DNA from: a virus
IMG/VR virus record: IMGVR_UViG_3300022934_000156
Location: 1-25,740 of that record
DNA: 25,740 nucleotides
Reading direction: 5' to 3' (one strand)
In this document: one piece after another, positions 18,913 to 25,740 of the stretch
Layout: each line of letters starts with the position of its first letter
How positions within the stretch are numbered: the stretch's first letter is position 1
The notes under the pieces: model-generated
Databases searched by the model: none
What the model was told of the DNA's origin: nothing
The model's input: the letters and a program-made list of their open reading frames with translations, nothing else
Position numbers and translations under genes: made by a program

Positions 18913-20382
18913 ATGTCAGTTGAGCGCATTTCAGATGAGGAAGCCGAAGAAAAAATTCTGAAGCTTGAGTACCGTTTGGCGCAGATTGAGCGGGTCGAAG
19001 CGTGTCAGGGGAATTTCTTGAGCTTTGTCCGTTCGATGTGGCCCGAGTTCATTGCCGGTAGGCATCATCGGATCATGGCCGAGAAGCTTGAACGGGTGGC
19101 CAATGGCGAATTAAAGCGCCTGATTATCAACATGCCACCTCGACACACCAAGTCTGAGTTCGCGAGCTTCCTGTTTCCTGCTTGGATGATTGGGAAAAAG
19201 CCTGCGATGAAGATTATTCAGGCGACTCACACTACTGAACTGGCGGTCAACTTTGGTCGAAAGGTCAAAAACCTGCTTGAACGCGAGGATTATCTTGAGA
19301 TATTCCCCGACGCCGCCCTGTCGGCGGACTCAAAGGCCTCTGGTCGGTGGGACACGGCCCGTGGAGGAATGTATTACGGCGTGGGTGTTGGCTCAAACTT
19401 GGCGGGACGTGGTGGTGATTTGATCATTATTGACGATCCGCACTCTGAGCAGACGGCGATGTCGTTGAATGGTTTTGATGATGCGTGGGATTGGTACACG
19501 GGTGGTCCTCGACAGCGTTTGCAACCGGGCGGGGCGATCATTGTGGTGATGACGCGGTGGTCGGAGAAGGATTTGACGGGTCAATTGATCCGCGCGCAGG
19601 GACGGGATGCGTTGGCGGACAGTTGGGAGGTCATTGAGTTCCCGATGGAGATGCCTTCTGGCAATCCTTTGTGGCCTGAGTTCTGGTCTTTTGAGGAAAT
19701 GCAGGCGGTTAAGGCGTCGATTCCGTTGCCGAAGTGGAATGCTCAGTATCAACAAAATCCCACCGGCGACGAAAACGCGATTATTAAGCGGGAGTGGTGG
19801 AAAACGTGGGACAAGCAACAGATTCCGCAGTTGCAGTACGTGATTCAGAGCTATGACACGGCGTTTTCCAAGAATACGCGGGCGGACTACAGTGCGATTA
19901 CGACGTGGGGTGTATTTTATCCTGAAGAGGGTCAGGTTTCGGCGTTAATTTTGCTTGATGCGAAGAAGGGGCGTTGGGATTTCCCAGAACTGAAGCAGGT
20001 TGCGTTGGAGTCTTACAGGTTTTGGGAGCCTGAGACGGTGATTATTGAGGCAAAAGCGAGCGGGATGCCGTTAACGCATGAATTGCGGAATATGGGCATT
20101 CCTGTGGTAAACTTTACGCCTAGCCGAGGGAACGACAAGGTGTCAAGGGTTCATAGTGTATCACCACTTTTTGAAAGCGGCATGATCTGGGCACCGGATG
20201 AGTCTTGGGCGCATGATGTTATTGAGGAGTGCGCGGCGTTTCCTAATGGCGAATTTGATGATTTGGTGGACAGCACCACGCAGGCCTTGATGCGGTATCG
20301 ACAGGGCAATTTTGTACAACTGCCGTCGGATTATTGGGAAGATGAGTCTGCCAATCTCCGACCGATGCAATATTACGGGTAA
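18913..20382 (+). CDS. terL: Terminase large subunit
   Basis: 489 residues with both expected domains. ATPase: adenine/Walker A region INMPPRHTKSE (72-82), Walker B LIIIDDPH (170-177) and coupling motif IIVVMTRW (209-216). Nuclease: SYDTAF (Asp315), VIIEAKASG (Glu379) and EFDDLVDS (Asp449/450/453), the RNase-H-like acidic triad. The enzyme cuts concatemers and drives DNA into the procapsid at the portal. The PPRHTKSE Walker A is typical of terminases in marine and proteobacterial podovirus- and siphovirus-like phages. Genes for structural proteins follow directly. Confidence 0.96.
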   Translation: MSVERISDEEAEEKILKLEYRLAQIERVEACQGNFLSFVRSMWPEFIAGRHHRIMAEKLERVANGELKRLIINMPPRHTKSEFASFLFPAWMIGKKPAMKIIQATHTTELAVNFGRKVKNLLEREDYLEIFPDAALSADSKASGRWDTARGGMYYGVGVGSNLAGRGGDLIIIDDPHSEQTAMSLNGFDDAWDWYTGGPRQRLQPGGAIIVVMTRWSEKDLTGQLIRAQGRDALADSWEVIEFPMEMPSGNPLWPEFWSFEEMQAVKASIPLPKWNAQYQQNPTGDENAIIKREWWKTWDKQQIPQLQYVIQSYDTAFSKNTRADYSAITTWGVFYPEEGQVSALILLDAKKGRWDFPELKQVALESYRFWEPETVIIEAKASGMPLTHELRNMGIPVVNFTPSRGNDKVSRVHSVSPLFESGMIWAPDESWAHDVIEECAAFPNGEFDDLVDSTTQALMRYRQGNFVQLPSDYWEDESANLRPMQYYG

Positions 20383-20387
20383 CCTTT

Positions 20388-22445
20388 ATGTCGATGTATT
20401 CCGGGATTGGCAGTTTTGCCAAAAGGTTTCAAACGGGTGGCGGAGTTCAACAAGAAGATGGCGGCACTTCGGGCGGCTCCGGAGCATTCTTGGTAGACAC
20501 TTCGGGCGGCTCCGGAGCAAATCAGAGCTTTGAGCAATGGAAGGCCACGCTAGATCCTGCAATTTTTTCAAATATGACTGACGAACAGTTACGTGCAATG
20601 TACAACGCGACAAGAGCCCTTTCGGCTGGCTTCACGGGTATCGGTAGCGGTTATGTAGGGAGCGTGGGCGCTGGCGCGGTAGGCGGGAGTGTTTTACCGG
20701 ACTACATGAGGATTAACGACGCCGGTCAAGTTGTTTTTGTAGAAGGCGTTACTAACCGGCAATTTGTTGAGGGCCTAAAACTTCTTGGTTTGCTTGATAC
20801 GGAGCATAGTGAGGGAAAGACTGACTATGATTGGTTGATTGAGTGGTTTGATGATACTGGCGGGGGCGGTGGAGAAGATACTTGGCTCAATGTTCATCTC
20901 ACGGACCCAGACCGGACATTAAATTTTGAAGCGGATTATGCAGACTCTGATTTAACCGCACAAAATAAAGCAACCCTCCGCCGTCTTTATGACATTGTCA
21001 ATAATGCCAGTACGGCGGGCGGTTATTTTACGCCGAGCCAAGGATTTTTAAACGAGTACAGCACTCCGACGACACCCGGACAAAACTACGGAAATGGCAC
21101 TGCCGCATCACGGCCCGTGTTCATTGGCCAGCCCCCGACGGGCGGCACGGCGGAACAACCGTATTACAGCCTGTCGGACATTTTGGTTTCGTCTTCTGAG
21201 CAACCCAATTTGTATGACCGTTTTAATCCGTATCCGGAGAGCGGGTTTAGTCAGGTCAATCCTTATGTGACGCCGGTAACGACGCAATATTCATATCGCC
21301 CGCCGTTAATTACGCCAAGCTTAGTTTCTGACACGCAGGGCGCTACAAATGTAACGGGCACCGTTGGTGGTGCGGACACAACCACGACTACTACAACAGG
21401 CACGGGTGGAGAAACCGTTAGTCGAGCCGAAATTGACGCGCTTTATCAGGAATTGTTTGGCCGGAATGCTTTAGACGCTGGAGCCAACTATTGGATGGGT
21501 GAAGTGGCCAGCGGTAATGTATCTCGTGCCGGTTTGCGTGATGCGTTGATTAGAGGCGCACAAGGCTCTGACCTTGATTATTATCAGCAAAATGTTTTAG
21601 GTGGTGGCACGACGGGAACCACCGGTACTACTGGCACGACGGGAACCACCGGTACTACTGGCACGACGGGAACCACCAATACCACCACTACAACCCCCAC
21701 GGCCCCCGCTTCGGGCTACATCAGTTTTGCTAAAGCACAAGGCCTTGATGATTATCTGTATGGTCAGCGTGACGTTGGTTACCGAGGGGACATTCAGGCG
21801 CTTCTCGGTTCGCGACAAGATTTAACAGCACAAGAATTTCAAGCGTTGCTGGCTAGTCAGCAGGGTCGTTATGGCGAGGGTTCTACCTTAGCGTATGACC
21901 CGCGTTTTGGTATTTACAGTACGTTAAATGAAGATCAATTAGCCAGATATCAATCTGGAGAGATTGGTTATGGGCGCGGTTCTGGGCGTACTTTTGATGC
22001 CAGTTATTTAAACCCCAATTTAATGAGTGACGAAGATCGCATTAGGCAAAACATGCTGGGATGGAATCGCGGCACGATTCGTTACACTGACGATCAGGGC
22101 CGATTGTTTAACATAAACAAGGCTCGCCAGCGTCTTCGCATTGGCGACAAACAATATATCATGAACCCCGACGGCACGATCACGTCTTACACTGTTCGTG
22201 ATACGCCCCGTGAAGATGGACCGAGTTTTGACCGACAAAACAAGTCCGAAGTAGGCTTTGCCGAAGGCGGCATTGTTGATGTTTACAGTGGCGACATGGC
22301 CAACATGCGGACTACTGGTGAAGGCATTGAGTCTTTCTTGAACCCCGAGCGGTCAAAGGCGACTCTTCGTCGTAACCTTGCGAAACTCGCACCACGGCCC
22401 ACGGTCCCTGTAATGCAACAGGGCATCATGCCCATGGCTAGGTAA
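20388..22445 (+). CDS. Gly/Thr-rich structural-type protein with DUF4214-like segment
   Basis: 685 residues, six bases after the terminase; ATG 20394 is an alternative start. Order: Gly-rich start with a repeated TSGGSGA (22-base direct repeat, 20465-20486 and 20498-20519); low-complexity Ser/Pro/Tyr region; a DUF4214-like segment at about 345-400 (AEIDALYQELFGRNALDAGA, then NYWMGEVASG), known from secreted, S-layer and virion proteins; a Gly-Thr-Thr repeat (about 406-430); FAKAQGLDDYLYGQRDVGY; and a C-terminal VGFAEGGIVDVYSG with MQQGIMPMAR. FAEGG-type tails are common in marine phage virion proteins. Likely a virion or ejection protein. It overlaps the next start by one base (TAATG). Confidence 0.75.
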   Translation: MSMYSGIGSFAKRFQTGGGVQQEDGGTSGGSGAFLVDTSGGSGANQSFEQWKATLDPAIFSNMTDEQLRAMYNATRALSAGFTGIGSGYVGSVGAGAVGGSVLPDYMRINDAGQVVFVEGVTNRQFVEGLKLLGLLDTEHSEGKTDYDWLIEWFDDTGGGGGEDTWLNVHLTDPDRTLNFEADYADSDLTAQNKATLRRLYDIVNNASTAGGYFTPSQGFLNEYSTPTTPGQNYGNGTAASRPVFIGQPPTGGTAEQPYYSLSDILVSSSEQPNLYDRFNPYPESGFSQVNPYVTPVTTQYSYRPPLITPSLVSDTQGATNVTGTVGGADTTTTTTTGTGGETVSRAEIDALYQELFGRNALDAGANYWMGEVASGNVSRAGLRDALIRGAQGSDLDYYQQNVLGGGTTGTTGTTGTTGTTGTTGTTGTTNTTTTTPTAPASGYISFAKAQGLDDYLYGQRDVGYRGDIQALLGSRQDLTAQEFQALLASQQGRYGEGSTLAYDPRFGIYSTLNEDQLARYQSGEIGYGRGSGRTFDASYLNPNLMSDEDRIRQNMLGWNRGTIRYTDDQGRLFNINKARQRLRIGDKQYIMNPDGTITSYTVRDTPREDGPSFDRQNKSEVGFAEGGIVDVYSGDMANMRTTGEGIESFLNPERSKATLRRNLAKLAPRPTVPVMQQGIMPMAR
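20465..20519 (+). repeat. 22-base direct repeat in the Gly-rich protein
   Basis: CACTTCGGGCGGCTCCGGAG plus CA occurs at 20465-20486 and 20498-20519 (33-base period), encoding TSGGSGA twice, 11 residues apart. Confidence 0.85.
21606..21677 (+). repeat. 27-base tandem repeat encoding Gly-Thr-Thr
   Basis: Two full copies (21606-21632, 21633-21659) and 18 bases of a third (21660-21677) of a 27-base unit, identical between copies. It encodes (GTT)n followed by Thr and Pro, a flexible or fibrous linker between the DUF4214-like segment and the C-terminal part. Identical copies suggest recent expansion. Confidence 0.9.
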
Positions 22446-24145
22446 TGGCCGCGCCTACGCTTACATTTGCGGAAAAAGAACGTCCGGTTGAGCAAACTAT
22501 GACCCCGGAAGAGCAATATGGGGTAATTAAAGCGCCTGATTCGCCTTTGATGGCTAAAGCGGCAATGATGTTCCGTGACGTAGAACGCAGTGTCGAAGGT
22601 AGCCCCGCAGAGTTCATGTTGCCCGGTGGCGGCATTGCGACTGTCTTAGAAAAGAAAGCTTACGGACAAGAACCTACAGTTCTTGATTACGGCTTTGCCG
22701 CTTTGGATACGGCGGATTTCGTTCCGGGGCTTGGCAAAATGGCCATATTTGCGGGGGCCGCGTCAGCTAGTGGGATGAAAAAAATCCGCGAACTGTTGGA
22801 ACGCGAGCAGGCGGGCCAGACGCCCGAACAGATATTTGCAGAAACAAACGCTTTTCGTTCTCCTATACATGGTCGCCCGCAGTTTGAGATTGACCCCAGC
22901 AAGGCATCTTTAAAAGAAAACAGTGCTTTTTCAAATGCAAACACGCCTGTTAGAAGCATCAGAAGGCGTCAAACATTACAAGAGCGATTAGATGAGCTAG
23001 ATCCGATAAAGTATCCCGACTTGTACCGTAGGTACGTTAACGACATTCAAAGAGAAAAAGAACTTTTTGGAGATGTTGTGCCGGTAGGAGGTGTAGTGGA
23101 TGAAACTAAATTTTATCCCGGCTACATGGGACCACATAAATTCAGTGCCGAAAACAAAGGCCCGCTCACTTTATCTGAAATTGTAGACTTTCCAGAATTA
23201 TTTCAAGAATACCCCGAAGCTAAAAACATTCCGATAGAAAACTTGCCAGCACATAAAGGTTACGGAATGTTTGATCCCGTTACAGAAACGATATACATCA
23301 GGGCGGGTAAAAAAGAAGACGTTCTCCCAACCCTGATGCATGAAGTTCAACATTGGGTCCAAAACCAAGAAGGGTTTCCTTTTGGAGATTCTCCTGACGC
23401 GATACCCAATGATTTAAAAGAACGAATTATGGCGTCAAACAAAAGAGTTAGTGATCTTAAAGACAAGGTTAAGTCTTTAATTCGACCAAATATAATTTCA
23501 GCAATGCAAGTAAGGGCTATAACTTCCGGGTTACGGGGTGCGGAAATTCCACAGGTTATGGTGGATCGACAAGTAGAGAGCGCCGCTAATAATCTTTTTA
23601 GCCTGTACAAGTCTTTGGGTAAAGAAAACACAGCACCCACCACTAAAGAATTTTTGGAATACGCTAAAAAACAGGGGTTTGGCGATGTTTCTGATCTTAT
23701 AGAAAACGCTCCGGGGGGTGCTGAAGCGTTTTTTAATTTAGCTGGCCCTTTTATGCGCCGATTTAATGCAGAAGCAGAAGAAGCGTTTAATTTAGCTTAT
23801 GCAACAAGATTGGCACAAGAACGGGCAGATAAAAAATATTCGTCTACGGCAGGTGAAATAGAAGCTAGGATTGTTGAAGACACGGCTAGTACTGGAAACA
23901 GACCAGCCCCTAGCCAACGTTTGCAAGAAGAGCTAGAAAAATCTGAGATTGACCAAATTCGTTTTGCCGAAAGATTTCCTCCCACCTCTGAGATCATTGA
24001 TGATTTTGGCGGTGTGCGTGTTCCCGAGCAAAAAGCGATGGGCGGCGGCGTGGGTTCCATGACCCCTGTAGCACGGAACATGTTCCAAGGGTATGATATC
24101 CGACGCGGCGTAGGCGCATATGCCCCGTATACTAGGAGAGCCTGA
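22445..24145 (+). CDS. Zincin-like metallopeptidase domain protein (LPD-type)
   Basis: 566 residues. A hydrophobic stretch at about 80-108 (FAALDTADFVPGLGKMAIF, then AGAASASG) may be membrane-active. The centre reads TLSEIVDFPELFQEYP, then YGMFDPVTETIYIRAG and LPTLMHEVQHWVQNQEG: His299, Glu300 and His303 form the HExxH zinc site, and AGEIEARIVE (Glu471) can give the third ligand. This layout matches the zincin-like domain of large polyvalent phage and plasmid proteins. The C-terminus (MGGGVGSMTPVARNMFQGYD) resembles that of the preceding protein. Likely packed in the virion and released on infection, or a maturation protease; both are inferred. It overlaps the portal start (TGATG). Confidence 0.8.
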   Translation: MAAPTLTFAEKERPVEQTMTPEEQYGVIKAPDSPLMAKAAMMFRDVERSVEGSPAEFMLPGGGIATVLEKKAYGQEPTVLDYGFAALDTADFVPGLGKMAIFAGAASASGMKKIRELLEREQAGQTPEQIFAETNAFRSPIHGRPQFEIDPSKASLKENSAFSNANTPVRSIRRRQTLQERLDELDPIKYPDLYRRYVNDIQREKELFGDVVPVGGVVDETKFYPGYMGPHKFSAENKGPLTLSEIVDFPELFQEYPEAKNIPIENLPAHKGYGMFDPVTETIYIRAGKKEDVLPTLMHEVQHWVQNQEGFPFGDSPDAIPNDLKERIMASNKRVSDLKDKVKSLIRPNIISAMQVRAITSGLRGAEIPQVMVDRQVESAANNLFSLYKSLGKENTAPTTKEFLEYAKKQGFGDVSDLIENAPGGAEAFFNLAGPFMRRFNAEAEEAFNLAYATRLAQERADKKYSSTAGEIEARIVEDTASTGNRPAPSQRLQEELEKSEIDQIRFAERFPPTSEIIDDFGGVRVPEQKAMGGGVGSMTPVARNMFQGYDIRRGVGAYAPYTRRA

Positions 24146-25740
24146 TGGCTAATGGTGACGATAAATCACAACTTTCTTCTTTGATGGACAGTACGGCGAT
24201 GATGCCGGAAGTTACCGAAGAAGATATGGAATTGGACATTGAGATAGCCGCACCGGGCACTTTTGTCGGTTCTGTCAATGAAATCTTGCCGGAAGGCATA
24301 GAAATTGAGGAGGACGAAGATGGTGGCGTCACTGTGGACTTTGATCCGATGGCCATGCTTGGTGGTTCTGACGGTGATTTCTATGGCAACTTGGCAGAGG
24401 AGTTGGACGATAGAGCGTTGGGCCAGCTTTCTTCTGAGCTTTTAGGGGATTTTGAGGCTAATAAATCTTCTCGTTCTGAGTGGGAAGACGCGTATTCAAA
24501 GGGTTTAGAGCTTCTTGGTTATAGTTACGAGGAGCGCACGATGCCGTTTCGGGGTGCGACGGGTGTAACGCACCCGTTGTTGGCGGAAGCGGCCACACAG
24601 TTTCAGGCGCAGGCATTTAACGAGCTATTGCCTCCTGCGGGTCCGGTCAGGACGCATGTTGTTGGTGAGAAAACCAAGGACAGTGAGGCGCAGGCGCACC
24701 GTGTTAAGGATTTTATGAACTACTACATCACGAACGTGATGGAGGAGTACACGCCTGAATTTGATCAGATGTTGTTTTATTTGCCTTTGGCGGGGTCAAC
24801 TTTTAAGAAAGTTTACTATGACGAGGCGATTGACCGGGCGGTAAGCAAGTTTGTCCCAGCAGAGGACATTGTGGTGCCGTATGGCGCTAGTGATCTTGAT
24901 TCCTGCGAAAACATTACGCAGGTAGTGAAGATGTCAATGAATGACCTGCGTATTCGTCAGGTCATGGGGTTCTATAGAGACATTCCTGTTATTCCATCTC
25001 AGTCTAATGACGATGAAGTCACGGACACGATGAACAAGTTGGATGGAGTAGAGCCTAGCAACATTGATTATGACTGCACGTTGTTGGAGTGCCACGTCAA
25101 TCTTGATCTGCCCGGCTTTGAAGACATGGGGGAAGATGGTGAACCAACAGGAATTAAAGTTCCTTACGTTGTTACGATTAGTGAGGATAGCGGACAAGTA
25201 CTTGCCATTAGACGAAATTATCGCGAGGAGGATGAAAGACGACGAAAGATTCAGTATTTCGTCCATTATAAGTTCCTTCCGGGATTCGGATTTTATGGCC
25301 TCGGGCTTATCCACACTATTGGCGGCCTGTCCCGAACAGCTACGGCGGCTCTTCGCCAGCTTATTGATGCTGGCACTCTCTCTAATCTCCCTGCTGGTTT
25401 CAAGGCTCGCGGACTTAGGGTACGAGATGACGAAGAACCCCTTCAGCCGGGAGAGTTCCGCGATGTAGACGCTCCGGGTGGCGCGATCCGTGATTCTTTG
25501 ATGCCGTTGCCTTTCAAGGGTCCTGACGGCACGTTGTTCCAGCTTTTGGGCTTTGTGGTTGAGGCGGGCCGTCGGTTTGCCACGATCACTGACATGAAGG
25601 TGGGCGACGGCAACCAGCAGGCGGCTGTTGGTACGACGGTAGCGTTATTGGAGCAGGGTTCACGGGTCATGAGTGCGGTGCATAAGCGCCTGCACTACAG
25701 CATGAAGCAGGAGTTTAAGCTTCTTGCTCGGGTGATGTCG
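24145..25740 (+). CDS. Portal protein, P22-like type (partial)
   Basis: The frame opens at ATG 24145 (AGGAGAG upstream, TGATG overlap with the protease gene) and stays open to the end of the window, giving 532 residues without a stop. An acidic N-terminus (TEEDMELDIEI, EIEEDEDGGVTVDF) is followed by a body typical of podovirus portals: WEDAYSKGLELLGYSYEERT, MPFRGATGVTHPLLAEAATQ, FQAQAFNELLP, then FLPGFGFYGLGLIHTIGG and LRQLIDAGTLSNLPAGF. It would form the dodecameric ring at the packaging vertex, partner of the terminase. The acidic N-terminal extension is longer than usual. The C-terminal part is outside the window. Confidence 0.9.
   Translation, partial: MANGDDKSQLSSLMDSTAMMPEVTEEDMELDIEIAAPGTFVGSVNEILPEGIEIEEDEDGGVTVDFDPMAMLGGSDGDFYGNLAEELDDRALGQLSSELLGDFEANKSSRSEWEDAYSKGLELLGYSYEERTMPFRGATGVTHPLLAEAATQFQAQAFNELLPPAGPVRTHVVGEKTKDSEAQAHRVKDFMNYYITNVMEEYTPEFDQMLFYLPLAGSTFKKVYYDEAIDRAVSKFVPAEDIVVPYGASDLDSCENITQVVKMSMNDLRIRQVMGFYRDIPVIPSQSNDDEVTDTMNKLDGVEPSNIDYDCTLLECHVNLDLPGFEDMGEDGEPTGIKVPYVVTISEDSGQVLAIRRNYREEDERRRKIQYFVHYKFLPGFGFYGLGLIHTIGGLSRTATAALRQLIDAGTLSNLPAGFKARGLRVRDDEEPLQPGEFRDVDAPGGAIRDSLMPLPFKGPDGTLFQLLGFVVEAGRRFATITDMKVGDGNQQAAVGTTVALLEQGSRVMSAVHKRLHYSMKQEFKLLARVMS

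Noticed and set aside
21606-21677. Tandem repeats as a CRISPR array
   Set aside because: No spacers between units; it is a coding 27-base tandem repeat for Gly-Thr-Thr.

Overview
This window is a contiguous piece of a tailed double-stranded DNA phage genome. It carries a replication module, both terminase subunits, a P22-like portal and many tiny densely packed genes, and no ribosomal, tRNA or host metabolic genes. Family signatures (TOTE-type archaeo-eukaryotic primase, stand-alone exonuclease/polymerase PolA with Leu at the E. coli Phe762 position, UvrD- and SNF2-type helicases, terminase followed by long Gly-rich proteins and then a portal) resemble environmental, mostly marine, podovirus-like genomes. 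I cannot name the host. The palindrome TGTTCCACGTGGAACA resembles a bacterial chromosomal parS site but has a second explanation here. No integrase, repressor, lysin, capsid or tail gene lies inside the window.

Layout. (a) 1-573, minus strand: N-terminal part of an SNF2-like helicase. (b) 664-8168, plus strand: a long, mostly overlapping replication operon: coiled-coil protein, putative ssDNA-binding protein, primase, UvrD-like helicase, zinc-ribbon peptide, DNA polymerase A, then small genes including a ribbon-helix-helix-like protein and a DUF3310 protein. (c) 8169-8293: non-coding, several hairpins ending in a strong intrinsic terminator; a candidate small RNA. (d) 8349-10120: Cas4/RecB-like nuclease, small zinc-ribbon and membrane proteins, HNH endonuclease; then a two-gene minus-strand pocket (10117-10552). 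(e) 10631-11858: small plus-strand genes. (f) 11859-12241: non-coding, short repeats. (g) 12242-14436: small terminase subunit, VRR-NUC-like nuclease, four small unknown genes. (h) 14437-18285: five separate transcription units (DUF932 protein plus partner, two unknown genes, a GP88-like Cys protein plus partner, another unknown), each with its own promoter-like box, 5' hairpin leader and intrinsic terminator. (i) 18243-18912: 670 bases without a credible gene, rich in repeats. (j) 18913-25740: large terminase subunit, a 685-residue Gly/Thr-rich protein with a DUF4214-like segment, a zincin-like metallopeptidase protein, and the portal, which runs off the end.

The most interesting structure is a regulatory cassette repeated through the accessory region: terminator, then TATGCGATA, a short hairpin whose sequence varies but whose fold is kept, then ACTTTGGGAG as ribosome-binding box, then ATG. 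Five copies lie between 14.5 and 17.8 kb and one at 11.1 kb; looser relatives precede other transcription units. The loop of the candidate small RNA at 8.24 kb is exactly complementary over 10 bases to this ribosome-binding box, which raises the possibility of trans regulation of the whole set. An exact 18-base inverted repeat (12037-12054 and 18371-18388) brackets the segment that separates the two terminase genes.
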